A stretch of 10,791 bases of DNA from Christensenella sp. UBA5327 (GCA_002411105.1 DHQX01000022.1:1684-12474); one strand, 5' to 3'; shown: positions 1 to 6,676, counted from the stretch's first letter. Notes: a model not told the origin generated them from the sequence alone. A program made the numbers and translations.

Positions 1-22
1 GGGTCTTTCTCGAGAAAGACCC
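1..22 (-). terminator. Palindromic hairpin, probable terminator of the Gx transporter gene
   Basis: The first 22 bases are a perfect inverted repeat centred on CTCGAG. It can fold as a 9-10 base-pair stem with a very small loop. It lies 15 bases beyond the stop codon of the minus-strand gene at 38-604, the right place for a rho-independent terminator. The T-tract, if present, would lie beyond the left edge, so this cannot be confirmed. Confidence 0.6.
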
Positions 23-37
23 CCAATTAGTTTCCGG

Positions 38-604
38 TCAGTCTATTTTCTTCGCTTCTTCTGCTTGCGCTTCAACCCTGCTTTTATCCCCGGAAAGGCC
101 CAGCGCCACGCGGCGCTCATAAGGCAGAAGGTGCATCATGGTCTTGGCCACGGTGCCGGTGATGGCGCCCATCACAGCGCCCACCACCACGAGGATTGCC
201 ATGTAGTATAAGAGGCTGGTGGTCTCAAGCACGATCATGGCCAGGCTCACCTGGCCCACGTTGTGCAGCACGCCGCCCACAATGCCGGCGCCAATAGGGC
301 TGATGCCCTTCATCACAAAGATCGTCAGGATCATCCCGGCCATGCTGAGGACACCGCCGGCCAGGCTGTACTGCATGGCCATCGGATTTCCAAACAGGAG
401 CCCCGAGAGCACCACCTTGGCCGCCATGAGCTGCAGGGAAATGGGGATGCCCAGCCAATACAGGGAGAGCAGCAGCACGCCGTTAGCCAGCCCGATTTTG
501 ATGCCAGGCATGGGGCCAAGGGCAAACATGCTCTCAATATAGCCCAATACCAGCATCACCGCGATGAACATCGCGGACAGCGCCAGCTTCATGGTGTTTT
601 TCAT
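38..604 (-). CDS. Gx transporter family / heptaprenyl diphosphate synthase component I-like membrane protein
   Basis: Encodes a 188-residue, very hydrophobic protein, probably of the family named Gx transporter or Hpre_diP_synt_I. Visible hallmarks are PGIKIGLANG (residues 34-42 region), SLAGGVLSMAG (80-90) and GVLHNVGQ (111-118), set in about five membrane segments, with a charged cytoplasmic tail from about 160 (LPYERR onward). The start at 604 is chosen because GGGAGG lies 6 bases upstream and a promoter just before that; the reading frame stays open far upstream but runs antisense through glmM. The old name implies a prenyl diphosphate synthase subunit, yet the sequence looks like a small transporter resembling ECF-type substrate-binding components; relatives occur near FMN-dependent and quinone genes in Firmicutes (family knowledge). 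Substrate cannot be told from this window. It appears to be a single-gene unit. Confidence 0.8.
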   Translation of the reverse strand: MKNTMKLALSAMFIAVMLVLGYIESMFALGPMPGIKIGLANGVLLLSLYWLGIPISLQLMAAKVVLSGLLFGNPMAMQYSLAGGVLSMAGMILTIFVMKGISPIGAGIVGGVLHNVGQVSLAMIVLETTSLLYYMAILVVVGAVMGAITGTVAKTMMHLLPYERRVALGLSGDKSRVEAQAEEAKKID

Positions 605-635
605 TGGCTTCCTCCCGGCATCTGCACTCCGTGGC

Positions 636-664
636 ATGATACCGTGTGCGCGGACAATTGTAAA
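636..664 (-). promoter_or_regulatory. Sigma-A type promoter for the Gx transporter gene
   Basis: On the minus strand TTTACA (659-664) and TATCAT (636-641) are 17 bases apart. Transcription would start near 629, giving a leader of about 25 bases carrying the GGGAGG ribosome site. It lies back to back with the glmM promoter: the two -35 boxes are only 6 bases apart. Confidence 0.65.
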
Positions 665-670
665 GCGGCA

Positions 671-699
671 TTGAAGCGCGGGGCGGGATGAGGTATACT
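671..699 (+). promoter_or_regulatory. Sigma-A type promoter for glmM
   Basis: TTGAAG (671-676) and TATACT (694-699) with a 17-base spacer. The predicted start near 706 leaves a very short leader that begins just before the AAGGAG ribosome site at 709-714, 7 bases from the glmM ATG. Confidence 0.75.
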
Positions 700-721
700 C
701 TGCCTGAAAAGGAGTGATGAT

Positions 722-2080
722 ATGGGCAAGTATTTTGGCACGGATGGGTTCAGGGGCGAGGCCAACGTGGGGCTGACGGTAGACCATGCGGTGAAGATCG
801 GCCGTTTCCTGGGCCACGCCTTTGGTAAAAAGCACAAAGCGCGCATCGTCATCGGCAAAGATACACGGCTTTCCAGCTATATGCTGGAGGACGCGCTGGC
901 GGCGGGCATCACGGCATCCGGCGGGGATGCCTATCTTTTGCACGTCACCACCACGCCCAGCGTGGGCTTCATCACAAGGACAGAGCGGTTTGACTGCGGG
1001 GTGATGATCTCCGCCAGCCACAACCCCTATTATGATAACGGCATCAAGATCATCAGCGGCAGCGGCGAGAAGATGGACGAGGCCTTTACCGATGAAATTG
1101 AAAACTATCTGGACGGCGCCTATGGGGAGATCCCTTACGCCACCCGGGAGCACATCGGCAAAACCATCGACTATTACGGCGGGCGCAACCAGTATATCGG
1201 CTATCTGATCTCCATGGCGCGCAACTCCTACCAGGGCTACAAGGTGGGGCTGGACTGCGCCAATGGCTCCACCTGGATGATCGCCAAAAGCGTTTTTGAC
1301 GCGCTGGGCGCCCAGACCTATGTGATCAATAACCAGCCCACCGGCCTGAACATCAACCTGGACAGCGGCAGCACCCACATCCAGCACCTGCAGCGCCTGG
1401 TGGTGGAAAACGAGCTGGACGTGGGCTTCGCTTTTGACGGAGATGCGGACCGGTGCCTGGCGGTGGACGAAAAGGGCAATGTGGTGGATGGGGATCTGAT
1501 CCTCTATATCTACGGCGCCTTCATGAAGGAGCGGGGCAACCTGATTGACAACACGGTGGTCACCACGGTGATGTCAAACTTTGGGCTGTACAAGGCTTTT
1601 GACGAGATCGGCATCCAGTACAAGCAGACGGCGGTGGGCGACCGGTATGTGTTTGAGTGCATGAAGGAGCATGGACACCTGCTGGGGGGCGAGCAGTCTG
1701 GCCACATCATCTTTGGCAAATACGCCAACACGGGGGACGGGGTGCTCACCGCCATCAAGCTGATGCAGGCCATGATCTCCAAGGAGGCGCCCCTGTCAAA
1801 GCTGGCCGAGCCGGTTACCATCTATCCCCAGATCCTTAAAAATCTGCGGGTTTTGGATAAGGACGCCGCCATGGAGGACCCGGAGGTGCTGGCCGCCGCA
1901 CAAGCCGCGGAGGAGGGGCTCGCGGGCCGCGGCCGGGTGCTGCTGCGCAAAAGCGGCACAGAGCCCTTGGTGCGTGTGATGGCGGAGGCCCAGACCCAGG
2001 AGAAATGCCAGGAGGCGGTGGACAGCATCGTAAAAGTCATCGCCGCCCGGGGGCACGTGCCGGAGGCGAAACATGCTTAG
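722..2080 (+). CDS. glmM: Phosphoglucosamine mutase
   Basis: A 452-residue cytoplasmic enzyme that converts glucosamine 6-phosphate to glucosamine 1-phosphate, the step feeding UDP-GlcNAc for peptidoglycan. All four signature loops are visible: the phosphoserine loop ISASHNP (active Ser99), the magnesium loop DGDADR (239-244, Asp239/241/243), the sugar-specificity loop GGEQSGH (322-328), and the phosphate-binding loop RKSGTEP (409-415). Length is normal for the family (about 445-450). The start at 722 has AAGGAG 7 bases upstream and opens with GKYFGTDGFRG, the usual GlmM beginning. Its last 8 bases overlap the next gene, a GlmU-acetyltransferase-like protein, which would act on its product, so the pair is probably translationally coupled. 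Confidence 0.96.
   Translation: MGKYFGTDGFRGEANVGLTVDHAVKIGRFLGHAFGKKHKARIVIGKDTRLSSYMLEDALAAGITASGGDAYLLHVTTTPSVGFITRTERFDCGVMISASHNPYYDNGIKIISGSGEKMDEAFTDEIENYLDGAYGEIPYATREHIGKTIDYYGGRNQYIGYLISMARNSYQGYKVGLDCANGSTWMIAKSVFDALGAQTYVINNQPTGLNINLDSGSTHIQHLQRLVVENELDVGFAFDGDADRCLAVDEKGNVVDGDLILYIYGAFMKERGNLIDNTVVTTVMSNFGLYKAFDEIGIQYKQTAVGDRYVFECMKEHGHLLGGEQSGHIIFGKYANTGDGVLTAIKLMQAMISKEAPLSKLAEPVTIYPQILKNLRVLDKDAAMEDPEVLAAAQAAEEGLAGRGRVLLRKSGTEPLVRVMAEAQTQEKCQEAVDSIVKVIAARGHVPEAKHA
2062..2066 (+). promoter_or_regulatory. Ribosome site inside glmM for the overlapping gene
   Basis: GGAGG within the last codons of glmM, 6 bases before the ATG at 2073. It supports independent loading or coupled re-initiation on the second gene and fixes its start. 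Confidence 0.7.
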
Positions 2081-2735
2081 AATTGTTGACTTGTTTGATC
2101 TGAACCACTCCCTGGCCGGGGAATGGCTGAGCCAGTTCACCTACCCCTGGGAGGCCCTGGGCGGTATCGGGGAGCTGATCTTAACGCTTGGCGCGGCGCT
2201 TGACCGGGAGGAATATGACCGCCCGGGCGAGGATGTGTGGATCTCAAAGAGCGCTGTGGTGGCGCCCTCTGCCTCCATCACGGGGCCCTGCATCATTGGG
2301 CCTGGCACCGAGGTGCGCCACAACGCCTTCATCCGGGGGAATGCCTTGGTGGGGGAGGGCTGTGTGGTGGGCAACGCCACGGAGCTGAAAAATGTGATTC
2401 TCTTTGATGGCGTCCAGGTGCCCCACTACAACTACGTGGGGGATTCCATCCTGGGCTACAAGGCGCACATGGGGGCCGGGGCCATCACCTCAAACGTGAA
2501 GAGCGACAAATCCCTGGTGGTGGTGAAGGATCAGGAGGGTGACCTCTACCCCACCGGGCGCAAAAAGGTGGGGGCGCTGATGGGGGACGAGGCGGAGATC
2601 GGCTGCAATGCCGTTTTAAACCCCGGCACCGTGGTGGGGCGCCACAGCGCTGTCTATCCCACCACATCGGCCCGCGGGGTGATCCCGCCGGACAGCATCC
2701 TCAAGGTTTCCGGTGAATTGGTGCCCAAACGCTGA
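2073..2735 (+). CDS. Stand-alone GlmU-like left-handed beta-helix acyltransferase
   Basis: A 220-residue protein. About 50 N-terminal residues form no domain I recognise; from about 55 to 205 it has hexapeptide turns of a left-handed parallel beta-helix (ASITGPCIIGPGTEV, ALVGEGCVVGNAT). It matches the C-terminal acetyltransferase half of GlmU and lacks the N-terminal uridylyltransferase half. Residues corresponding to the E. coli GlmU acetyltransferase site appear kept: Arg88 (for Arg333), Lys106 (for Lys351), His118 (catalytic His363), Tyr121 (for Tyr366) and Asn141 (for Asn386); Asn377 is replaced by His132. From the overlap with glmM, it could acetylate glucosamine 1-phosphate, but these proteins are often annotated loosely as UDP-GlcNAc pyrophosphorylase-related and another sugar substrate is possible. 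Family call firm, substrate inferred. Confidence 0.82.
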   Translation: MLRIVDLFDLNHSLAGEWLSQFTYPWEALGGIGELILTLGAALDREEYDRPGEDVWISKSAVVAPSASITGPCIIGPGTEVRHNAFIRGNALVGEGCVVGNATELKNVILFDGVQVPHYNYVGDSILGYKAHMGAGAITSNVKSDKSLVVVKDQEGDLYPTGRKKVGALMGDEAEIGCNAVLNPGTVVGRHSAVYPTTSARGVIPPDSILKVSGELVPKR

Positions 2736-2741
2736 TTTGCC

Positions 2742-2770
2742 TTGCCCTGATTGTGCAATCACGCTATAAT
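2742..2770 (+). promoter_or_regulatory. Promoter for the foldase lipoprotein gene
   Basis: TTGCCC (2742-2747), a 17-base spacer, and a perfect TATAAT (2765-2770). The predicted transcript start near 2777 lies downstream of the in-frame ATG at 2751, which rules that codon out as start and supports the ATG at 2814. Confidence 0.75.
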
Positions 2771-2813
2771 ACATCTTACGCGCTTTTGCGATCTTGAAAA
2801 CGGAGTGTGCCCG

Positions 2814-4190
2814 ATGAACAACAAGACTGTGACCAAGAAAATTCTGATGGTTTCCCTGCTGCTGGCGGTGGCGGTGTTTCTTTCCGCCTGCAACCTCATC
2901 ATCAAGGATCCGGAGGTGGATGCCCGGCAGGTGATCGTGTCGGTGAACGGCGAGGAGGTCGCCAAAGAGCGCTTTACCCAGTATTTCAACAACGCCTATA
3001 ACCAGGAATACGCCATGCAGCAGCTCTATCAGCAGTATGGCATGATCCAGCAGATCAACATCAACCGGGATGAGGTGCTCTCCTCCACCGCCACCGCTGT
3101 GGTGCGGGACATGGTGATGCTCCAGAAGGCCAAGGAGCTGGGACTGGACGTGCTGACCCCTGAGGAGGAGGCCAAGGTGCAGGAGGCGGCGGACAAGCAG
3201 TTCGCAGACATCCTGGACCAGATCAAGACGCAGTTTTTCCCGGCCACAGAGCTGGCCGGCGAGGAGCTGGACAAAGCCCTGAAGGACAAGGCGAGTGAGC
3301 TTCAGATCTCCATGGACCGGATCCTGGAGGATGAGAAGAACAACATCCTCTATGAAAAGCTCAAGGACTACGCCACCAAGGATGTCGCGGTGAGCGATGA
3401 AGAGATCAAGACCGACTATGATCAAAAGGTGGAAGACGCCAAGATCAGCTACGAGAATGACGCCTCCGCCTATGGCAAGGCCGTCAATGGCGGGCAGGCC
3501 GTGTATTATGCCCCGGCCGGCTACCGGTTTGTGAAGCAGATTCTGGTCAAGTTCACCGAGGAAGACCAGAACGCCATCACTGCGCTCAAGGAAGAGCTCA
3601 AACCCCTCGCCGATGCCAGGGACGCGGCCCAGGCGGCAGTAGACCAGTACAAGGACGAGCACAAGGACGAGGCAGCCCCCCAGGCCGATGAAGGGGAGCT
3701 GGTGACGCTTGAAAACGCGCTCAAGGAGGCCACGGCCAACCACGATGCCAAGCAGGCTGATATTACCGCCAAGGAAGCCGCGGCCTATGCCGCCATCCTG
3801 CCCCGGGCCAACGAGGCCTATGCCAAGGCTGTGGCCGAAGGCGCCGACTTTGACGCCCTCATCAAGGAATACAACGATGACGCCGGCCAGCCCGCCCAGG
3901 GCTACGCGGTGTTCAAGGATTTTGTCGGCTTTGACAAGGCCTTCATGACCCCCGCCATGGCCCTTGCAAAGGTTGGGGATGTGGCGGAGCCCAGCCCGGG
4001 TATCTATGGCTACTACATCGTGCAGTACGCCGCTGACATCCCCGAAGGCCCTGTTGCCCTGGACACCGTGCGCCAGAGCATCCACGATGCCCTCCTCACC
4101 GCCAAGAAGGACACGACCTTTACCGAGGCGGGTGACGCCTGGGTGGCGGCAGCTGATGTGAAGACCTTTGTGGACCGGATGAAGGACTGA
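2814..4190 (+). CDS. SurA/PrsA-like peptidyl-prolyl isomerase lipoprotein
   Basis: A 458-residue exported lipoprotein, likely a foldase for secreted proteins on the outer face of the membrane. Start at 2814: GGAG 8 bases upstream and promoter at 2742-2770. The signal peptide has a KK region, a hydrophobic core and lipobox LSAC with Cys26 as the lipidated residue. Residues about 38-235 are a SurA-type N-terminal chaperone region, beginning VIVSVNGEEVAKERF, rich in Gln and charged helices. The parvulin (PpiC) domain appears split: its first strand is at 238-247 (RFVKQILVKF) and the remainder at about 334-406 (GADFDALIKEYNDDAG, then GIYGYYIVQY). Between them lies about 80 residues of Ala/Glu/Lys-rich, helix-prone sequence. 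The two conserved parvulin histidines seem replaced (Gln242 and Tyr401), so it may work as a chaperone without isomerase activity. It is followed by two hairpins and looks like a single-gene unit. Confidence 0.85.
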   Translation: MNNKTVTKKILMVSLLLAVAVFLSACNLIIKDPEVDARQVIVSVNGEEVAKERFTQYFNNAYNQEYAMQQLYQQYGMIQQININRDEVLSSTATAVVRDMVMLQKAKELGLDVLTPEEEAKVQEAADKQFADILDQIKTQFFPATELAGEELDKALKDKASELQISMDRILEDEKNNILYEKLKDYATKDVAVSDEEIKTDYDQKVEDAKISYENDASAYGKAVNGGQAVYYAPAGYRFVKQILVKFTEEDQNAITALKEELKPLADARDAAQAAVDQYKDEHKDEAAPQADEGELVTLENALKEATANHDAKQADITAKEAAAYAAILPRANEAYAKAVAEGADFDALIKEYNDDAGQPAQGYAVFKDFVGFDKAFMTPAMALAKVGDVAEPSPGIYGYYIVQYAADIPEGPVALDTVRQSIHDALLTAKKDTTFTEAGDAWVAAADVKTFVDRMKD

Positions 4191-4201
4191 TAGGGTTTTT
4201 G

Positions 4202-4237
4202 CTGGGGGAGGCCTTTTTGAAAAAAGGTCTCCCCCAG
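4202..4237 (+). repeat. Long GC-rich hairpin after the lipoprotein gene
   Basis: CTGGGGGAG (4202-4210) pairs perfectly with CTCCCCCAG (4229-4237), and the arms continue inward through a G-U pair into a CCTTTT/AAAAGG stem. No T-tract follows directly; instead there is a C/T-rich stretch (ACCCCCTCC) and AAAAACTTT. The composition resembles dispersed intergenic hairpins I associate with clostridial genomes, but no second copy is in this window. It may protect the 3' end of the mRNA or assist the terminator that follows. Confidence 0.55.
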
Positions 4238-4261
4238 ACCCCCTCCTAAAAACTTTGAAGG

Positions 4262-4289
4262 GCACCTGCTGATTGGCTGGTGCTTTTTT
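4262..4289 (+). terminator. Rho-independent terminator of the lipoprotein gene
   Basis: GCACC (4262-4266) and GGTGC (4279-4283) form a stem, extended inward by a GC/GC step across a T-T mismatch, with loop TGATTG, and followed at once by six T residues (4284-4289). It separates the lipoprotein gene from the sigma factor gene. Confidence 0.85.
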
Positions 4290-4338
4290 GTCAGGAAATG
4301 GGGTTTTGTATCGTCTAATCAGTGAAGGGGGTGGGGGA

Positions 4339-4860
4339 ATGAACGCAAGCGCGCAGGCGGCGGCGGAAGAGCTGTTCCGGGCGCATGGCACAAGGCTTTT
4401 GCGGCTGGCCGCCCTCTACCTGGGCGATACGGCCCTGGCGGAGGACGCGGTGCAGGAAACCTATCTGAAGGTGATCAAAGGCTATGGCAAGTTTCAGGGG
4501 CAGGGAGACATCAGCACCTGGGCCACGCGGATTTTGATCAACACCTGCAAGGACATCAGGCGGACGGGCTGGTTTAAGCGGCTACTTTTAAGTCAGCCCC
4601 TTCATACGCTGCCGGAGCCCGCCGCCCCGATGACACACAGCGACCACAGCGTGGTGGAGGCGGTGATGGCGCTGCCCGCCAAATACCGGGAGGCCCTGCT
4701 GCTGCACTACTGGCAGGGGATGGACGCCCGGCAGATCAGCCTGTCGCTTGGCATCTCAGAAAACGCGGTGTATACACGGCTCAGCCGTGGCCGTGGGATG
4801 CTAAAACCCATCCTAAAAGGAGGATATGAGGATGAACAACCCCATCAAGCAAGCCTTTGA
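4339..4860 (+). CDS. ECF-like RNA polymerase sigma factor (sigma-70 family)
   Basis: A 173-residue protein with only the two domains of an extracytoplasmic-function sigma factor. Region 2 (about 10-77) includes AEDAVQETYLKVIKGY and the -10 recognition helix ISTWATRILINTCKDIRR. Region 4 (about 105-160) reads ALPAKYREALLLHYW, then a helix-turn-helix (ARQISLSLGISENAVYTRL). Length is normal for the class. The ATG at 4339 is preferred: it follows a purine-rich stretch with repeated G runs, while an upstream in-frame TTG at 4273 lies inside the preceding terminator. The end overlaps the next gene, a membrane protein, by 29 bases, the usual sigma/anti-sigma arrangement. It would direct polymerase to envelope-stress promoters and probably its own; no clear promoter of either class was identified upstream. 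Confidence 0.9.
   Translation: MNASAQAAAEELFRAHGTRLLRLAALYLGDTALAEDAVQETYLKVIKGYGKFQGQGDISTWATRILINTCKDIRRTGWFKRLLLSQPLHTLPEPAAPMTHSDHSVVEAVMALPAKYREALLLHYWQGMDARQISLSLGISENAVYTRLSRGRGMLKPILKGGYEDEQPHQASL
4818..4823 (+). promoter_or_regulatory. Ribosome site that decides the anti-sigma start
   Basis: AGGAGG inside the 3' end of the sigma gene. The first ATG (4826) is only 2 bases away, too close; the second in-frame ATG (4832) is 8 bases away and is therefore the likely start. Confidence 0.75.
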
Positions 4861-5821
4861 CCGGCAATATGCCGATGTCCAGATGGATGAGGCGCGGTTT
4901 AACAGGCTTTTTACCCTCAGCGATCAAAAAAGCCCTAAACCCAGACCATTCAAAAAGGCCCTGGCGTTGGCCCTTGCCCTGGTGGTTGTCGCGGGGGTTG
5001 CCTACTCCGCCAGCCAGTTTCTGGGCACGGTGGACTGGCAGGGCAACAAAACCCCTGAGGAATTGGAGCTGACACCCACCTATGTGCCCGATAACCCTGT
5101 TGACATGGACGCGCAGCGGCTGGAACGCCTCGCCTATGAGGCGCTTGGCGAAAAACCGCCGGAGGAGCTGTGGCTGGCCAGGATGGGGGAGGGCGGGTGG
5201 CTGACCTTCTTCCCTAAAATCCGGGTGAACAGCTTTGAGGAGGCAAAAAAGCTGCTGGCTCAGAGCGGCTCCCCCTTGATGCTGCCGAAAAATGTTCCCG
5301 GGGAGTACGCCTTTAATGACGGGGAATTATCCCTTTATATCGATACGCGAAACTATGAAAGCCTGGAGCGCCTGACGGATGAAAACCCACAGCCCGGCCT
5401 CACCCTCAAGGGTTACCGGCTGCCCCAGGAGGCCTTGGGGGACTTCAGTGGCTATACCCTTCACTTTGTGAACAAAAAGGGAGACCAGCTGCGCCTGCAG
5501 GCGCGCATGACAGGGGCAAATGAGAACTTTGGCCTTTGGCAGGGGGACAACGTCAAGACCATCACTATCCCAGGCTTTGAAAATGCTTTGCTATTTGAGC
5601 GAAAAGGCTGGAACCAGCTTTTCCTCAAGCATGCAGGCTTTGGTCCCATCGGCGCCTGCCGGATGGACTACTTCACCATCGCCCCGGATAGAGCTGATTA
5701 TCCCTTGGAACCCGAGAAACTCACCTCGGCCACCTACACCCTTCACAACAACACTGCATCAGGACAAGATGTTTCCTCTAGTATTTTGAAGGATCTTGCT
5801 GATGAATTTGTCAAGCCATAA
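4832..5821 (+). CDS. Membrane anti-sigma factor with DUF4367-like extracytoplasmic domain
   Basis: A 329-residue single-pass membrane protein, the likely partner holding the preceding sigma factor at the membrane. Residues 1-41 are a short charged cytoplasmic part without a His/Cys zinc motif; 42-64 form the membrane segment (ALALALALVVVAGVAYSA at its core); 65-329 are outside. The outer part contains NSFEEAKKLLAQSGSPLMLP followed by a Pro-Gly turn and repeated beta-strand sequence, the pattern I associate with DUF4367 domains of clostridial anti-sigma factors. It overlaps the sigma gene by 29 bases. How the signal reaches the sigma factor is not visible; there is no protease or kinase domain. 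The role is inferred mainly from gene order and topology; the domain name is tentative. Confidence 0.75.
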   Translation: MNNPIKQAFDRQYADVQMDEARFNRLFTLSDQKSPKPRPFKKALALALALVVVAGVAYSASQFLGTVDWQGNKTPEELELTPTYVPDNPVDMDAQRLERLAYEALGEKPPEELWLARMGEGGWLTFFPKIRVNSFEEAKKLLAQSGSPLMLPKNVPGEYAFNDGELSLYIDTRNYESLERLTDENPQPGLTLKGYRLPQEALGDFSGYTLHFVNKKGDQLRLQARMTGANENFGLWQGDNVKTITIPGFENALLFERKGWNQLFLKHAGFGPIGACRMDYFTIAPDRADYPLEPEKLTSATYTLHNNTASGQDVSSSILKDLADEFVKP

Positions 5822-5836
5822 CAGGCATCAAACTTT

Positions 5837-5868
5837 CAGGGAGGGTGCTTTTCAAAGCGCCCTCCCTG
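5837..5868. terminator. Shared hairpin between convergent genes
   Basis: CAGGGAGGG (5837-5845) pairs with CCCTCCCTG (5860-5868), extended inward by a wobble and GCTTT/AAAGC. It sits between the stop of the anti-sigma gene (5821) and the stop of the converging membrane protein gene (5884). Neither strand has a strong T-tract, so it is a probable two-way terminator or transcript-end hairpin of uncertain efficiency. Confidence 0.6.
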
Positions 5869-5883
5869 CAAAGCAACGCAGCC

Positions 5884-6402
5884 TCATTCATCCGTGTCCA
5901 GCGCTGCATCGGCTTCCCGCTGCTTTTTGCGGTGATAATGGCTGATCAAGCTTAAGAGGATAAGCGCTGCCGCGAACACAATGATGGCCTGCAAAAGAAG
6001 GTATGAGATAATCGACCAGGCGTTGTCTGCCTGCTGAAGGCCTTCCCATTGCCCGGAAACAGCCATTCTGATGAGGCTGAAAGCCGTGATGAGAAGGGCT
6101 GCCACCACGCTTGCCAAAAGACTTTGTCGAAGGCTTGGCTGTTGGCTTCTCATCGTCCAGAGACCGGCACGGAAATACGCTGCCCCCATATAGATGCTCA
6201 GCACCATAAACAGCCCCATCTCCACCAGCCACCGGCCTGGCTCCCCTGGGAATAAAACCACTTGCACCAGAAAGGAAAGCAGCAGCAACGTCCAGGCCAG
6301 GTTAAAGGCCCTGCTGTTGATGGTATGATAGCTTTGCTGCTGCCGCTCGTCCCAGACCGATTTGGAGGGCCCGCTGCCTGGCTTGGCCATGTTCTTCATC
6401 AT
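5884..6402 (-). CDS. Four-helix membrane protein, DUF6773-like
   Basis: A 172-residue protein of unknown function. After a polar N-terminus with WDERQQQSYHTINSRAF (17-33) there are four predicted membrane segments at about 34-51, 58-77, 92-114 and 128-153, then a basic and acidic tail (HYHRKKQREADAALDTDE). The DER motif followed by a Val-Gln-containing first helix recalls DUF6773-type proteins, which typically sit beside a small XRE regulator, as here; this name is from memory and tentative. The start at 6402 follows GGAGG (6410-6414) by 7 bases and its ATG overlaps the stop of the upstream regulator as ATGA, so translation is probably coupled. A role downstream of or together with the regulator is inferred from the gene order only. 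Confidence 0.75.
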   Translation of the reverse strand: MMKNMAKPGSGPSKSVWDERQQQSYHTINSRAFNLAWTLLLLSFLVQVVLFPGEPGRWLVEMGLFMVLSIYMGAAYFRAGLWTMRSQQPSLRQSLLASVVAALLITAFSLIRMAVSGQWEGLQQADNAWSIISYLLLQAIIVFAAALILLSLISHYHRKKQREADAALDTDE

Positions 6403-6602
6403 GTTTCTTCCTCCCAAAATAGTTCGTCAAGGGTTTTCCCCAGCCCTTTGGCAATCTGGATGCACAGCGCCAGGGAGGGGTTGAATTTCCCCTGCTCAAT
6501 GAGTCCTATGGTTTGCCGGGTGACGCCGATTTGATCTGCTAGCTCTTGCTGGGTTAGCCCTAATTGAACCCGCGCCACTTTCGTCCGGGATACTGGATGC
6601 AT
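6399..6602 (-). CDS. Small XRE-family helix-turn-helix regulator
   Basis: A 67-residue protein that is almost only a DNA-binding domain: VARVQLGLTQQELADQIGVT holds the first helices and turn, RQTIGLIEQGKFNPSL the recognition helix and following loop, and GKTLDELFW the last helix. This is the compact class often named YgzD or HTH_3-like, found paired with membrane genes. The start at 6602 is preferred over the ATG at 6608 because the AAGGAGG site ends 7 bases before the former and only 1 base before the latter. It is the first gene of a two-gene unit and probably represses its own strong promoter; no clean operator palindrome was found. Confidence 0.9.
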   Translation of the reverse strand: MHPVSRTKVARVQLGLTQQELADQIGVTRQTIGLIEQGKFNPSLALCIQIAKGLGKTLDELFWEEET

Positions 6603-6609
6603 CCACATT

Positions 6610-6616
6610 CCTCCTT
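6610..6616 (-). promoter_or_regulatory. Ribosome site that decides the XRE regulator start
   Basis: AAGGAGG on the minus strand. Its spacing (7 bases) selects the ATG at 6602 over the one at 6608. Confidence 0.75.
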
Positions 6617-6632
6617 TTGCTTGCTAGATGAA

Positions 6633-6661
6633 AGTGTAATATATAAATTGCATTTTGTCAA
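6633..6661 (-). promoter_or_regulatory. Strong promoter of the XRE regulator / membrane protein unit
   Basis: Minus-strand TTGACA (6656-6661), a 17-base spacer, and TACACT (6633-6638), in a locally AT-rich region unlike the flanking GC-rich coding sequence. AATATA and TATATT stretches lie on both sides of the -35 box and could be part of an operator, but AT-richness makes this weak. Confidence 0.75.
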
Positions 6662-6676
6662 CTATATTTTTCTTTT

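Noticed and set aside
38..604. Prenyl diphosphate synthase function for the Gx protein
   Set aside because: It has no aspartate-rich prenyltransferase motif and is an integral membrane protein; the name is historical.
605..1387. Upstream extension of the Gx transporter frame
   Set aside because: The extension is antisense to glmM and crosses the divergent promoters; the ATG at 604 has a good ribosome site and the protein family starts there.
2751..2813. Earlier ATG for the lipoprotein
   Set aside because: It lies between the -35 and -10 boxes of the promoter, lacks a ribosome site, and would spoil the signal peptide.
4273..4338. TTG start for the sigma factor
   Set aside because: It lies in the loop of the preceding terminator and the added residues do not resemble sigma factors.
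2616..4391. A 591-codon open frame on the minus strand across the lipoprotein gene
   Set aside because: It is antisense to a well-supported gene, begins within the sigma gene region, has low-complexity Leu/Gly/His composition and no ribosome site or family resemblance; high GC and codon bias explain it.
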